A stretch of DNA of 64,000 nucleotides from Pusillimonas sp. DMV24BSW_D (GCF_011388195.1 NZ_CP049990.1:2914001-2978000); one strand, 5' to 3'. Shown: positions 43,413-53,488, counted from the first letter of the stretch. Translations and numbers: made by a program. The notes: a model not told the origin generated them from the sequence alone.

Positions 43413-44546
43413 ATGGAAGAAGATATTCTTGCCGACGTTTCCAAACAAATATCTGCCTGGACCGGCAGTGGAGAAATGGTCGCCCTGACCATTCAGGTTT
43501 TCCTGGTCGTCTTGGCGGTCGTCGTCGCGAACTTTTTCCTGCGTCGCGTCTTGAACAAACTTGAGTCGCGCAGCAAAAAAACCAAAACCTATTGGGACAA
43601 TGCGCTGATTGAAGCCGCGCGCAAACCCGTAACCATTGTTGCCTGGATCATCGGCCTCTCTTTTGCCATTGAAATTCTTCAGGTTGAAACTGAAGTCACT
43701 CTGCTCGATTTTATCGACCCTGTTCGAATTATCGGGGTCGTGGGTTGCATTACCTGGTTTGTTGTCCGTTTCATCAACAATGTTGAAAAAGGTATTATTG
43801 CCCAGAAACAGGCCAAGAATGAACCCATCGACGTCACAACCGTCGACGCCATTGGCAAGCTGCTACGTATTTCCGTCCTGATCACAGCCGTTCTCGTCGC
43901 CATGCAAAGCCTGGGCTTTTCCATTTCCGGCTTATTGGCGTTTGGCGGCATCGGCGGGCTGGCGGTTAGTTTTGCAGCTAAGGATTTGCTGGCCAACTTT
44001 TTCGGTGGCCTGATGATCTACCTCGACCGGCCTTTCGCTGTGGGCGATTGGGTACGCTCAAACGATCGTGAAATAGAAGGGACAGTAGAAGAAATTGGTT
44101 GGCGGCTGACGCGTATTCGCACCTTCGACAAACGACCACTTTACGTCCCCAACGGAATCTTTACCCAAATCGCTGTGGAAAACCCTTCACGCATGACGAA
44201 TCGCCGTATCAGCGAAACAATTGGCGTGCGTTATGACGACTTCGCACACGTTGGCGCGATTGTTAATGACATCAAGGAGATGTTGCGCAACCATCCGGAA
44301 ATCGACCAGGATCAAACGCTGATTGTGAACTTCCTGCAGTACGGCCCGTCGTCACTGGACCTGATGATCTATACATTTACCAAAACAACGGTATGGGTCA
44401 CCTATCATGAAGTCAAGCAAGATGTCCTGCTGAAAATTGGTGAAATTATCGAGACGTACAACGCGGAAATTGCCTTTCCCACCCAAACACTGCATTTGGT
44501 TAAAGATGGACAAGGTCAGAGCCATGTTGAACCGGTGAATGCTTAA
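43413..44546 (+). CDS. MscS-family mechanosensitive channel
   Basis: A 377-residue inner-membrane protein with about four or five helices, the MscS pore helix LLAFGGIGGLAVSFAAKDLL followed by FFGGLMIYLDRPFAVGDWV, and a cytoplasmic beta domain (RTFDKRPLYVPNGIF) and C-terminal alpha/beta domain. The extra N-terminal helices resemble YnaI/YbdG-type channels rather than minimal MscS. ATG 43413 follows AAGGGA; a TTG at 43392 is less likely. Confidence 0.92.
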   Translation: MEEDILADVSKQISAWTGSGEMVALTIQVFLVVLAVVVANFFLRRVLNKLESRSKKTKTYWDNALIEAARKPVTIVAWIIGLSFAIEILQVETEVTLLDFIDPVRIIGVVGCITWFVVRFINNVEKGIIAQKQAKNEPIDVTTVDAIGKLLRISVLITAVLVAMQSLGFSISGLLAFGGIGGLAVSFAAKDLLANFFGGLMIYLDRPFAVGDWVRSNDREIEGTVEEIGWRLTRIRTFDKRPLYVPNGIFTQIAVENPSRMTNRRISETIGVRYDDFAHVGAIVNDIKEMLRNHPEIDQDQTLIVNFLQYGPSSLDLMIYTFTKTTVWVTYHEVKQDVLLKIGEIIETYNAEIAFPTQTLHLVKDGQGQSHVEPVNA

Positions 44547-44571
44547 AACGTTAACCCAAACGTTTTAAGCA
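44540..44571. repeat. 13-bp inverted repeat over the mscS stop codon
   Basis: TGCTTAAAACGTT and its exact complement are separated by 6 bases; the first arm contains the TAA stop. No T-tract follows, so it may be an RNA-stabilising stem or weak terminator. Confidence 0.7.
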
Positions 44572-44666
44572 TCCCGCTTTAAAAGCCGTGCCATTATCTG
44601 CTTGTAATATACTGCGTGTACTGACAAAAATACTATATGCACGGACAATAAAAACGGGGGGACACC

Positions 44667-45902
44667 GTGTCGGACGACGGCTGCGCTAAACAATCCAAGG
44701 GCTCAGGTATGGCCGGCTATTTGCCGGATCGCCATACCTTTAGCAACAGCATTACAGCCTACCTGTTCTGTACTACCGGGCCACTGGCCATTCTGGTTGC
44801 AGCGGGACAGGCCGGCGGCTTGTCGGAAAGCGACATGTCGTCGTGGATTTTTGGTGGCTATGGCATTGCCGGCCTTATTACACTTTGGATTTGCTGGCGC
44901 TACCGCCAACCTCTGGTAATTGCGTGGACCATCCCCGGTGCGTTATTACTGCCCCCCGCCCTGAGCCACTTAAGCTTTGCCGAGGTAATCGGCGCCTATT
45001 GGGTCACGGGAATTGTCATCGCGATTCTGGGCTGGAGCGGCCTGATCGGGCGCGTTATGCGTGCCATCCCCATGCCTATTGTGATGGGAATGGTTGCGGG
45101 GGTCTTTCTTCCTCTGGGAATTCAGGTAATTACCGCCTTTACGGACAATGCGTTCCTGGCGGGAGCGACGCTATTTATCTTTCTTTTATTCACACTGGTT
45201 CCAGCACTAGGCCGGTACATTCCTCCGGTGCTGGCCGCCATTATTGCCGGCGGCATAACCGCATGGGCTATTGGCGCGATGACGCCAATACCTGAAACCA
45301 CTCAAATTTTCGCACGACCGACACTGTACATTCCTTCATTCTCGATTCAAGCCATGTTGGAGCTGGTCATTCCGTTAATGGTAACCGTGCTGGGTATTCA
45401 AAACGCTCAGGGCATTGCCATTTTGAAAAACGCAGGTTACGAAGCACCTGTAAAAACCATTACGACAACAACCGGCTGGGGCTCAATTCTTCTGGCACTA
45501 ACCGGATCCGTTCCGGCCTGCTTAACCGGTCCGGTTAACGGGATTATTGTGTCGGGCGGCGACCCAAAAAAACACTGGATTGGCGCCATGATTGTAGGTT
45601 TGCTGATGATCGTGTTTGCGCTGTTCGCCCCGCTGGCCACGGCATTCGCACTGGCACTGCCGCTTTCCTTAATCGGGCTGATCGGCGGCCTGGCAATGAT
45701 GCGCGTATTGCAAACCACTTTCCAAACCGCTTTTCGAGGCGAGTGTCCATTAGGCGCTCTGGTTTCATTCGTGGTTTCAGTAGCGGGCGTACCGATATTC
45801 AATATTGGGGCCCCTTTCTGGGGTCTGGTTTTTGCCGTCATTGCGTCGTGGTTACTTGAACGCGATAGTTTGCGACGCTTAATGAACCCAAACAATAGCT
45901 AA
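44667..45902 (+). CDS. BenE-family transporter
   Basis: A 411-residue inner-membrane protein of the BenE benzoate/proton symporter family with about 11-12 helices. Family-like blocks include AWTIPGALLLPPALSHLSFAE and the helix pair VLGIQNAQGIAILKNAGY and TGPVNGIIVSGGD. The true substrate may differ from benzoate because no benzoate catabolic gene is adjacent. The start is GTG 44667, preceded by a G run. Confidence 0.88.
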   Translation: MSDDGCAKQSKGSGMAGYLPDRHTFSNSITAYLFCTTGPLAILVAAGQAGGLSESDMSSWIFGGYGIAGLITLWICWRYRQPLVIAWTIPGALLLPPALSHLSFAEVIGAYWVTGIVIAILGWSGLIGRVMRAIPMPIVMGMVAGVFLPLGIQVITAFTDNAFLAGATLFIFLLFTLVPALGRYIPPVLAAIIAGGITAWAIGAMTPIPETTQIFARPTLYIPSFSIQAMLELVIPLMVTVLGIQNAQGIAILKNAGYEAPVKTITTTTGWGSILLALTGSVPACLTGPVNGIIVSGGDPKKHWIGAMIVGLLMIVFALFAPLATAFALALPLSLIGLIGGLAMMRVLQTTFQTAFRGECPLGALVSFVVSVAGVPIFNIGAPFWGLVFAVIASWLLERDSLRRLMNPNNS

Positions 45903-45919
45903 GCAAGCAAAACCATGAT

Positions 45920-47146
45920 TCAGGGGTTTACCGTAACGGAACGATGACGCACAACCGGCCCTTCTTTAATAGGCAGGTTCACCAGCGCGGCAAAAACCGC
46001 CAACGCCATGTCGGCGTACCACATCCACATAAAATCGCCGAAATGCGTGATTGCCAACCCACCCAGCCAGGCGCCCAAAAAACCGCCCAGTTGATGTGAA
46101 AACAGCGTTAACCCGAAAAGCGTAGCCAAGTAGCGCGTACCAAACAACTTACCCACGACGGCCGCGGTTGGTGGTACGGTTGCCAGCCAGGTGAAACCCA
46201 GACCGGCGGCAAAAATATAGAATACCCACTCAGTTCGGGGCATCATCAAATACCACGCAATTAAAAGCGCACGTGACCCATACATAGCAGCCAATATGTA
46301 CTTGCTGCGATATTTGGAAATACAGTTACCGGCATAAATACTGCCGACAATATTCGCAAGACCAATAATGGCTAACGACCAACTGGCAACAGAAGGCGGC
46401 AGTCCACATAAGTCGACCTCGCCAGGCAGATGTGTAACCAAAAACGCAATATGGAACCCGCAGGTAAAAAAGCCCAGATGCAATAACCAATAACTACGAT
46501 CGCGCGAAGCCGTTCGCACCGCCTCGCCCAAACGCTGCTCACCCATAGCGGGTGGCGCCGGAGCGGTACCCCCTTTCCCGACAAGGCGACCAATTAAGGG
46601 CAGGGTTGCCAGCGCCACTATCGCCATCGCCCATAACGCGCCCATCCAACCAACGGCCTGTATCAGCTTTTGTACCACAGGCGCGAATACAAACTGGCCA
46701 AACGAACCGCCCGCATTAATAACACCTGAAGCCGTTCCGCGAGACTCCGCCGGCAGTCGCGCCGTGGCCGCCCCGATCAAAACCGAAAAACTTCCAATAC
46801 CTGAACCAATGGAAGCAAGCAGGCCCAGTGCAATAGTCAGACCGAAGCCCTCGTTCATGAAGGGGGCTACGGCGCACCCTAAAGCGAGAAGCAATAAACC
46901 GACGACCAACACGCGCTGCGACCCATAGCGGTCTGCGACTGCCCCGGCAACGGGTTGAATCGCACCCCAGGTGAACTGACCAATAGCCATTGCAAGGCTA
47001 ATGGTGGCAATACTCATTCCGGTAGATGCATTAATTGGGCTGACAAACAACCCGAAAGTTTGCCTGATACCCATGGTGACCATGAGTATGCCGGCAGCAG
47101 CCAATGTAACGGCCATGACACCTGGGTAGCGCAAGGAATAAAACAT
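45920..47146 (-). CDS. MFS transporter (monocarboxylate-transporter-like)
   Basis: A 408-residue major facilitator protein with 12 predicted helices; the loop 2-3 motif appears as GAVADRYGSQRVLVVG. The opening MGIRQTFGLFVSPI and GLGFTWLATVPPTAAVVGKL resemble bacterial monocarboxylate-type MFS proteins. The substrate is unknown. It converges on the BenE gene with a 17-base gap. Confidence 0.85.
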   Translation of the reverse strand: MFYSLRYPGVMAVTLAAAGILMVTMGIRQTFGLFVSPINASTGMSIATISLAMAIGQFTWGAIQPVAGAVADRYGSQRVLVVGLLLLALGCAVAPFMNEGFGLTIALGLLASIGSGIGSFSVLIGAATARLPAESRGTASGVINAGGSFGQFVFAPVVQKLIQAVGWMGALWAMAIVALATLPLIGRLVGKGGTAPAPPAMGEQRLGEAVRTASRDRSYWLLHLGFFTCGFHIAFLVTHLPGEVDLCGLPPSVASWSLAIIGLANIVGSIYAGNCISKYRSKYILAAMYGSRALLIAWYLMMPRTEWVFYIFAAGLGFTWLATVPPTAAVVGKLFGTRYLATLFGLTLFSHQLGGFLGAWLGGLAITHFGDFMWMWYADMALAVFAALVNLPIKEGPVVRHRSVTVNP

Positions 47147-47291
47147 GTGTGTCTCTTTAACAATATTTCACGGATGTGGCCGCAACCGCGACAGCATCAA
47201 CAACTGTTCCGCCAACAGACGCGACTGAATCAAACTCGAGCCCGTTACGTTAGAGCTGGATTATCCCCCGTGAAGAGACACTAAATCAAAT

Positions 47292-47328
47292 AAAAAACGG
47301 TGCGGCCCCGCAAAGGGATCGCACCGCG
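47292..47328 (-). terminator. Terminator of the DUF4168 gene
   Basis: On the minus strand GCGGTGCG and CGCACCG arms are followed by a T run. Confidence 0.8.
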
Positions 47329-47361
47329 TAAGACAAACAAACGAAAGACAAGAGAATAAAG

Positions 47362-47757
47362 TTACTGTGCCACGCCCTGAATTCGCTGAGCCAGCGCCGG
47401 GTCTTGCTGGGCGGCCTGATTGATCATAAGAAACTGATCCACACTGATGCCTTCTTTTTCAACTGCGGAAATCATTTTCTGATCAGCCTCTTCCAACACC
47501 TTCTGTTGTTCGGTGGGATCTTCAGCTTGCTGTAATTTAGGCGCATAATCTTGCGAAATGACCGCAACTTTCTGCGACGCTGCCACAAACTTTTGTAAAT
47601 CTGAATCAGAAAACTGCGAGGAATCCACTGCCTGAGGCTGTGTCGTAACCGACCCTTGAGGCGCGCCAGATTGTTGAGCTCCCACCATAAATGGGGCTGA
47701 CGCCAAGCCCATTGCCAGAACAGCGGCGGAAACGGTACGTTTAAACATGCTAGGCAT
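47362..47757 (-). CDS. DUF4168 periplasmic protein
   Basis: A 131-residue exported protein with signal peptide (cleavage after FMVGA) and a helical DUF4168 domain (SQFSDSDLQKFVAASQKVA to SVDQFLMINQAAQQDPALAQ). The role is unknown. ATG 47757 has AAGGAG 6 bases upstream. A terminator closes the gene, which appears monocistronic. Confidence 0.85.
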   Translation of the reverse strand: MPSMFKRTVSAAVLAMGLASAPFMVGAQQSGAPQGSVTTQPQAVDSSQFSDSDLQKFVAASQKVAVISQDYAPKLQQAEDPTEQQKVLEEADQKMISAVEKEGISVDQFLMINQAAQQDPALAQRIQGVAQ

Positions 47758-47932
47758 AGAATCTCCTTAAGACTTAATATTGAAGTTCTACCCTAACAAC
47801 CCTGAACGAGACCTTAAAGACTTCAGCGTTTGTTATGGTTATTAAAAATAACGAGATGTTTCTTGAAAACCTAAAATCAGAATGCCCGTATTCTTCTGAT
47901 ACATCTTTACTGACTTTTCCTAACTAGACACC

Positions 47933-48313
47933 ATGGATAAATTACGGATCGACAAATGGTTATGGGCGGCACGCTTTTACAAGACCCGTAGCCTGGCCGT
48001 GCAAGAAATCAACAAAGGCCGGATTGTCGTCAACGGGCAAACAGCCAAGCCGGCACGCGAAGTAGCGCCGGGTGATACCGTCGTAGTCCGGAAAGAAGAC
48101 CCCGCCATCATCATTACTGTAAAGGGCATCAGCAATATTCGTGGGCCGGCGCCCAAAGCGCAGGAACTCTACGAAGAAACAGCAGAAAGCATCGCTGCGC
48201 GGGAAAAAGCAGCAGAAATGCGGCGGCTTGCGCCGGAGCCCTCTATTGATTTGCGCATGGGGCGACCTACCAAACGCGACCGCCGTGATTTGTCACGCTT
48301 CAGGGGGAAATAA
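47933..48313 (+). CDS. hslR: HslR (Hsp15), S4-domain RNA-binding protein
   Basis: Heat-shock protein that binds stalled 50S subunits carrying nascent chain-tRNA. The S4 domain is at about 3-62 (LRIDKWLWAARFYKTRSLAV, GRIVVNGQTAKPAREV); a basic tail ends RDRRDLSRFRGK. The 126-residue length fits. The last 14 bases overlap the end of the convergent acyl-CoA synthetase gene. Confidence 0.93.
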   Translation: MDKLRIDKWLWAARFYKTRSLAVQEINKGRIVVNGQTAKPAREVAPGDTVVVRKEDPAIIITVKGISNIRGPAPKAQELYEETAESIAAREKAAEMRRLAPEPSIDLRMGRPTKRDRRDLSRFRGK

Positions 48314-50294
48314 GCCCTTTCGCGCACAGGCATTCACCAATTTGATCCAGTGCCTGCGGATTGGCCAACGCATCGCGATTGTCGCTGCGAGCCGACCCAT
48401 TCACCAGGCGCGCCACCGCCAACTCCACTTTCTTGCCGCTGCGGGTGTAGGGAATATCGGGCACGGCCAGAATATGACGCGGCACATGTCGTGGGCTGGC
48501 CCCTTCACGAATACGGGTGCGTAACTCCTTTATCAAGGCATCATTTAAGTCATGGCCTGGGGCGGGAACAATCAGTAGCACCACTTCCACATCACCATCC
48601 ACCTGACGCCCCACCACCAAGCTGTCTTTTACAGCATCCACCGTTTCAACCTGACGGTAGATTTCTGCGGTGCCAATGCGCACCCCGCCGGGGTTCAACG
48701 TGGCGTCGGAACGACCATAAATGATGGCGCCGCCCGTATCAGTGAATTCGATAAAATCACCATGCGCCCAGACACCTGGGTAAGTATCAAAGTACGCATC
48801 GCGATATCGGCTGCCCTCGGGGTCGTTCCAGAACGCCACCGGCATCGACGGCAAGGGCTGCCTGCACACCAGCTCACCCCGCCCGGCCTGCACCTCATGA
48901 CCCTGGTCATCAAATGCCGTCACATCGGCCCCCAACATCTTGCCCTGAATCTCGCCCCGGCGTACCGACAAGGTGGGCACACACCCGACAAAGCAGCCGC
49001 AAATGTCGGTGCCACCCGCAATGGAGCCTAATAATGCCTGCGGTACCCCGTCGGCATAAAACCAGTCATAATCTTCAGGCAACAACGGGGAGCCCGTAGA
49101 GAACACCACCCGCAGCTTTTGCAGGGTATGGGTTTGCGTAGGCGTTAAATTGGCTTTGCGACACCCGGCAATAAAACGAGCACTGGTCCCAAAGTGGGTC
49201 ACGCCCTCGTTCGCGGCCAGTTCCCACAGATAACTTAAATTCGGATACCCCGGAGACCCATCAACCGTCACCAGGCGCGCGCCCGTGAGCAGGCCCGACG
49301 CCTGCCAATTCCACATCATCCAGCCGCAAGTGGTGAAATACATCAGGCTATCGCCCGGCCCGATGTCTCCATGCAGCATGAGCTCTTTGGCATGGTTCAA
49401 CAAGATGCCGCCCGTGCCATGCACAATGCACTTGGGCTTACCGGTGGTACCGGAAGAAAACAGAATGTAGACCGGATGATCAAACGGCACGGGTGTATAA
49501 CTGGGCGCCTGGCCTGCCCCCGCCTGCAAAGCTGCCTCCCAGGACACCACGCCGGGACCTTGCGGCATGGCCTGCCCGGGTACCTGTTCAATGGCCACCA
49601 CCCCTTTTAGGGTTGGCAAACCCTGGCGGATCGCCTGAAAATCCTCAGTGCGGCTAAACACCTTGCCACCGTACCCATACCCGTTCACGATCACCAGCAT
49701 GGCCGGCTCAATTTGCGAGAACCGATCCAAAATAGCACCCACACCGAAATCGGGTGAGGCCGAACTGAAAATCGCGCCCATACTGCTCGTGGCCAGCATG
49801 GCCACGAGCGCTTCATAGCCATTGGTCACAATAGCGGCAACCCGATCGCCTTTAACAACGCCCTGGCTTTTAAAATAGGCTTCCAGGGCACCTGCATCTG
49901 CCTTTAACTGCGCATACGTGCGACGCAATACCGGACGGGTTTCGCAATACGCCACGACCGCTTCATTGTTGGCCTGCTCGCCTTCGGCCAACCTGAGCAG
50001 GTTCTGGGCGAAGTTCAAAGTCATGCCGGGAAACCATTGCGCGCCGGGCATGGCGTTGTTGCCCAGTTCCGCAGAGGCCGGCTCAACAGACGTTAAACCG
50101 CAGAAATCCCATACGGCACGCCAAAAAGCGTGGGGTTCGGATACCGACCAATGATGTAAATCGGTGTAATGGGTAAACGCTGGAGTTTGTTTCTGGGTGT
50201 CGTGTCGGGTTTGCGAAACAAACTGCATAAAACGAGACAATTGACATGTTTGCACTTGCTGAGTGCTCGGCTGCCATACAACTGGATTCGACAT
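48300..50294 (-). CDS. aacS: Acetoacetyl-CoA synthetase (AacS) homologue
   Basis: Acyl-adenylate-forming ligase of 664 residues. The start WQPS and block LNFAQNLLR match acetoacetate-CoA ligases; the P-loop SSGTTGKPK is at 280-288, GWMMWNWQASGLL and GGTDICGCFVG follow, and the catalytic lysine lies in TRSGKKVE near the C terminus. The physiological substrate is probably acetoacetate, but it lies next to a monooxygenase of a CoA-thioester-hydroxylating family, so another acid cannot be excluded. Confidence 0.88.
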   Translation of the reverse strand: MSNPVVWQPSTQQVQTCQLSRFMQFVSQTRHDTQKQTPAFTHYTDLHHWSVSEPHAFWRAVWDFCGLTSVEPASAELGNNAMPGAQWFPGMTLNFAQNLLRLAEGEQANNEAVVAYCETRPVLRRTYAQLKADAGALEAYFKSQGVVKGDRVAAIVTNGYEALVAMLATSSMGAIFSSASPDFGVGAILDRFSQIEPAMLVIVNGYGYGGKVFSRTEDFQAIRQGLPTLKGVVAIEQVPGQAMPQGPGVVSWEAALQAGAGQAPSYTPVPFDHPVYILFSSGTTGKPKCIVHGTGGILLNHAKELMLHGDIGPGDSLMYFTTCGWMMWNWQASGLLTGARLVTVDGSPGYPNLSYLWELAANEGVTHFGTSARFIAGCRKANLTPTQTHTLQKLRVVFSTGSPLLPEDYDWFYADGVPQALLGSIAGGTDICGCFVGCVPTLSVRRGEIQGKMLGADVTAFDDQGHEVQAGRGELVCRQPLPSMPVAFWNDPEGSRYRDAYFDTYPGVWAHGDFIEFTDTGGAIIYGRSDATLNPGGVRIGTAEIYRQVETVDAVKDSLVVGRQVDGDVEVVLLIVPAPGHDLNDALIKELRTRIREGASPRHVPRHILAVPDIPYTRSGKKVELAVARLVNGSARSDNRDALANPQALDQIGECLCAKGLISP

Positions 50295-50347
50295 TAACGT
50301 TCACCTTACCGATTCGAATTTCTGAGAAATACTTATTTAAAAACTAG

Positions 50348-51481
50348 TCATGCTGATGCCTTCCACGCTTCATACCCCGCAACAAACTTAGGCGACATTG
50401 CTCTTAAACGCTCGTGGTCGATTCGCCCCGAACGGCTGATGTAGTTCATCGCAAACTCCCACGCAGGCAGCTGCATATGGGTAGGGAAGTTGTCGTACCA
50501 CGTTGCGCTGCGCGTGGCTGCGCCGGCCAGCTTATCAACAATGGGGCGACGTTGCGTTTCGTATGCCGCCAACGCATCAGCCACATTATCGGGGTGCTCA
50601 CACAAGGCCTGCGATAGCGCCTGTACATCTTCCAGCGCCAAACGTGTACCCGAACCAATGGAAAAGTGCGCTGTTCTTAATGCATCGCCCACCAGTACCC
50701 GATGGCCTACTGTCCAATTCTTATTGCTGACAACAGGAAAGCGACGCCACAACGATTTGTTCGTAATTAATTTTGCTCCGGCCAGCGTATCAGCAAAGAC
50801 ATTTTCGCAATACTCACGTGATTGCTCTTCCGACATGTCTTCAAGACCCGCCTTCTGGAATGTTTGTGCATCCACTTCCACCAGGAAAGTGCTCATGTCG
50901 GGCGTGTACCGGTAGTGGTGCGCGTTGAAAAAACCGCCATCATGTTGTTTGAACGTTTGCGTAAGCGCATCAAAAGGCCGGGTGGCGCCAAACCAAGCGA
51001 AACGGTTTTCAAGCAGTTTGATCTCGGTGCCGAATTCGGCTTCATGGGTTTTACGAACCAACGAGTTGACGCCGTCTGCGCCAATGACCAGATCCGCATC
51101 ATCGAGCTGGGCAAGGTCTTTAACCACATGGCTGTTAATCAGTTTGGCCCCCACCGAAAGCGCCTGCTCGCGAAGGATATTTAACAGCGTTAGCCTGGCA
51201 ATACCCGTAAACCCAATACCGTCGATTCGGATACGCTCGCCGTGGATATTGATTTCTATGTCGCTCCAACTTTCCAGGCCGGCGGTAATCAAATCAAGCG
51301 TTTCCGAGTCGCCGGCTCGTAAAAATTCGAGCGCTTTGTCGGAAAACACTACCCCAAAGCCAAAGGTCGTGTGCGCATCGTTTTGCTCGAACACCTGAAC
51401 TTCAGAGTTGGGCAGGTCACGACGAATTCGGTAAGCAGCATACAAACCAGCAGGGCCACCGCCCAAAATATTTACTTTCAT
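50348..51481 (-). CDS. FAD-dependent monooxygenase, salicyloyl-CoA/anthraniloyl-CoA hydroxylase type
   Basis: A 377-residue single-component flavin monooxygenase: dinucleotide loop GGGPAG at 7-12, DLVIGADGVNSLVR, and the FAD ribityl region GDALRTAHFSIGSGTRLALED. It resembles the N-terminal half of anthraniloyl-CoA monooxygenase/reductase and salicyloyl-CoA 5-hydroxylase, but lacks their C-terminal old-yellow-enzyme-like domain. Given the downstream 3-hydroxyanthranilate genes, the substrate may be an anthranilate-like acid or its CoA ester; this is inference. A terminator separates it from the TRAP genes. Confidence 0.85.
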   Translation of the reverse strand: MKVNILGGGPAGLYAAYRIRRDLPNSEVQVFEQNDAHTTFGFGVVFSDKALEFLRAGDSETLDLITAGLESWSDIEINIHGERIRIDGIGFTGIARLTLLNILREQALSVGAKLINSHVVKDLAQLDDADLVIGADGVNSLVRKTHEAEFGTEIKLLENRFAWFGATRPFDALTQTFKQHDGGFFNAHHYRYTPDMSTFLVEVDAQTFQKAGLEDMSEEQSREYCENVFADTLAGAKLITNKSLWRRFPVVSNKNWTVGHRVLVGDALRTAHFSIGSGTRLALEDVQALSQALCEHPDNVADALAAYETQRRPIVDKLAGAATRSATWYDNFPTHMQLPAWEFAMNYISRSGRIDHERLRAMSPKFVAGYEAWKASA

Positions 51482-51579
51482 TCTTGCCTTTAATTCAAAG
51501 CGTTGCGTTCATTAACTTGTGCCATCACAGGCATGTGACGAGCCATTGTAATGGTTACCGGCAAGCCCCATAACCAAAT

Positions 51580-51616
51580 TAAAAGGCGCTACGCCTATAA
51601 ACGTAACGCCTTTTTG
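51580..51616. terminator. Terminator-like hairpin between dctM and the monooxygenase
   Basis: AAAAGGCGCTACG and CGTAACGCCTTTT form a 13-base stem with one mismatch and an 8-base loop; T-rich on both sides. It probably ends the TRAP-dioxygenase transcript. Confidence 0.7.
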
Positions 51617-51659
51617 AATAGAGTGTGATTTTATGAAAGGCCGGCAAAGACCTTAAAAA

Positions 51660-52922
51660 TTATTCTAATAAGACCATGACAGGCCATGGATCGTAACTGA
51701 ACCAGATCAATAAAAGAATAACGCTCACCAGAAAAGGAATGAGCGCCTTGGCAATTTTCATTGGACTAATGCCTGTCATGGCGGACGCAACAAACAAACC
51801 TGTACCCACCGGTGGCGTTAACAGCCCTAATACCAGGTTCAAACACACAACCACGCCAAAATGAACCGGGCTAATCCCAAACTGGTCAACCGCTATCGGC
51901 AACAAAATAGGCACAACAAGAATTAACGCGGCAATGCCCTCAATAAGCATACCCACAATGAGCAGTTGAGCCATCACCAGCAGCATAAAAACAAATGGGC
52001 TTGAGGTACTGGCGCCAATCCATTCGGCAACCATTTGAGGGATTTTTTCAAACGTGATGGTCCAGCCAAAAACACCCGCCGACGCAACAAGGAAAACAAC
52101 CAAAGCCGAGTTTAAAGCGGTGCGTTTCAACAAATCAGGCATAACGCCCAATTTCAGGTCGCCATAACAATACTTCCCCGCAAGCAAAGCCGCCAATGAA
52201 GCCAAACCGGCCGACTCTGTAGGCGTAGCTAAGCCAGACAAAATGCCACCAATAATAATAATGGGCACACCCAGTGCGGGAACAACCTGAATAACAGACT
52301 GCACAGCCTCTTTCGCAGTGGGCCAGCAACCTTTCGGGTACGTATGTATAAACCCGAAACCCGCCACGATCAGGAAAAATGCCAACCCCATCAATATCCC
52401 GGGAATGATCCCGCCGATAAACATGTCACCAATGGATATCTGTGCCAGCACCCCATAAATAACGAATAGCATTGACGGCGGAATAATGGGGCCCATTAGG
52501 CCGGCCGCTGCCGTAATGGCGGTTGAAAATGTTTTGTCGTACCCCTCGCGCTCCATTTCCGGCACGATGGCCCGAGACATGATGGCGATCTGCGCATTGG
52601 CCGAACCCATAATGGAGGCCATCATCATGTTTGCCAACAAATTAATGTACGCCAGGCCACCGCGAAAGCCACCGAAAAATACCCGAGCAAAATTGATGAG
52701 ACGGCGAGTCAGCCCACCCTCGTTCATTAACTCGCCGGCCAGAATAAATAACGGAATAGCAAGTAAGCCATATGATTCAACCGAACCAAACAACTGCTGC
52801 GCGTACGACTCAAACAAGACCGTGTTGCCTGAGTACCAAATATAAAACACCGCGGTTAAACAAAGACAAATGCCTATGGGAACCTGCAAAAGTAATAAGA
52901 GGGCAAACACGAAAAACGTCAT
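51660..52922 (-). CDS. TRAP transporter large membrane subunit (DctM)
   Basis: A 420-residue protein with about 12 helices; family blocks are LLAIPLFILAGELMNEGG, GGLAYINLLANMMMASIMGS and the C-terminal NLVLGLLTPPVGTGLFVAS. With DctQ and DctP it forms a sodium-driven importer of an organic acid. It overlaps dctQ by 4 bases. Confidence 0.95.
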   Translation of the reverse strand: MTFFVFALLLLLQVPIGICLCLTAVFYIWYSGNTVLFESYAQQLFGSVESYGLLAIPLFILAGELMNEGGLTRRLINFARVFFGGFRGGLAYINLLANMMMASIMGSANAQIAIMSRAIVPEMEREGYDKTFSTAITAAAGLMGPIIPPSMLFVIYGVLAQISIGDMFIGGIIPGILMGLAFFLIVAGFGFIHTYPKGCWPTAKEAVQSVIQVVPALGVPIIIIGGILSGLATPTESAGLASLAALLAGKYCYGDLKLGVMPDLLKRTALNSALVVFLVASAGVFGWTITFEKIPQMVAEWIGASTSSPFVFMLLVMAQLLIVGMLIEGIAALILVVPILLPIAVDQFGISPVHFGVVVCLNLVLGLLTPPVGTGLFVASAMTGISPMKIAKALIPFLVSVILLLIWFSYDPWPVMVLLE

Positions 52923-53488
52923 AATGCCTGCCCCTCGGATTCATCCATATAGTGGCCACGCGGGTCGTTCATTAAATTAACCAAGGTATGAAAGCAAAGC
53001 GACACCGCAAAGTACGGGACAATCAACCATGCCCAAAACTTGAACATGGGCAGCGTTACCGCCTTTTGCTGGTACATGAAGTTAAACGTTTCCGCGCTGA
53101 ATGCGTCTTTATCAAAGCCCGCCTGGATCATGTCTAGGGGGGCATACCATTTCCAGCAAAACACCAAAAGCAAAATACCGAACAGCAAAACACTTAAATC
53201 AACAAAGACACCCACTATGCGCCGCCACTTCCTGGGTAGCACGTCTACCAGCGCGGTCACTGCTACCGCCTGGCGTTGTTTCAACAATACGGCTGTTCCC
53301 AGAAACAACATCCAGATCATGGCAAAAATAGCGGCCTCATCAACCCAAAACTGAGAGTTATTCATGGCGCGGGTAATCACGTTGTATATGATAAGAATCG
53401 TTACCAACAACGCAAAAAAACCTGCCAACACCAGCTCGATTTGGGCGAGCCGGGTTGATAATCGCTGCAACATAGCGGGCACCTTCAC
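52919..53488 (-). CDS. TRAP transporter small membrane subunit (DctQ)
   Basis: A 189-residue four-helix protein with the family block NSQFWVDEAAIFAMIWMLFLG and AVAVTALVDVLP. It lies between dctP and dctM, with 15 bases to the former and a 4-base overlap with the latter. Confidence 0.93.
   Translation of the reverse strand: MKVPAMLQRLSTRLAQIELVLAGFFALLVTILIIYNVITRAMNNSQFWVDEAAIFAMIWMLFLGTAVLLKQRQAVAVTALVDVLPRKWRRIVGVFVDLSVLLFGILLLVFCWKWYAPLDMIQAGFDKDAFSAETFNFMYQQKAVTLPMFKFWAWLIVPYFAVSLCFHTLVNLMNDPRGHYMDESEGQAL

Noticed and set aside
44667-45902. Assignment of a benzoate-degradation locus from BenE
   Set aside because: No benzoate dioxygenase, catechol or box genes are adjacent; the neighbours are a channel and an unrelated MFS gene.
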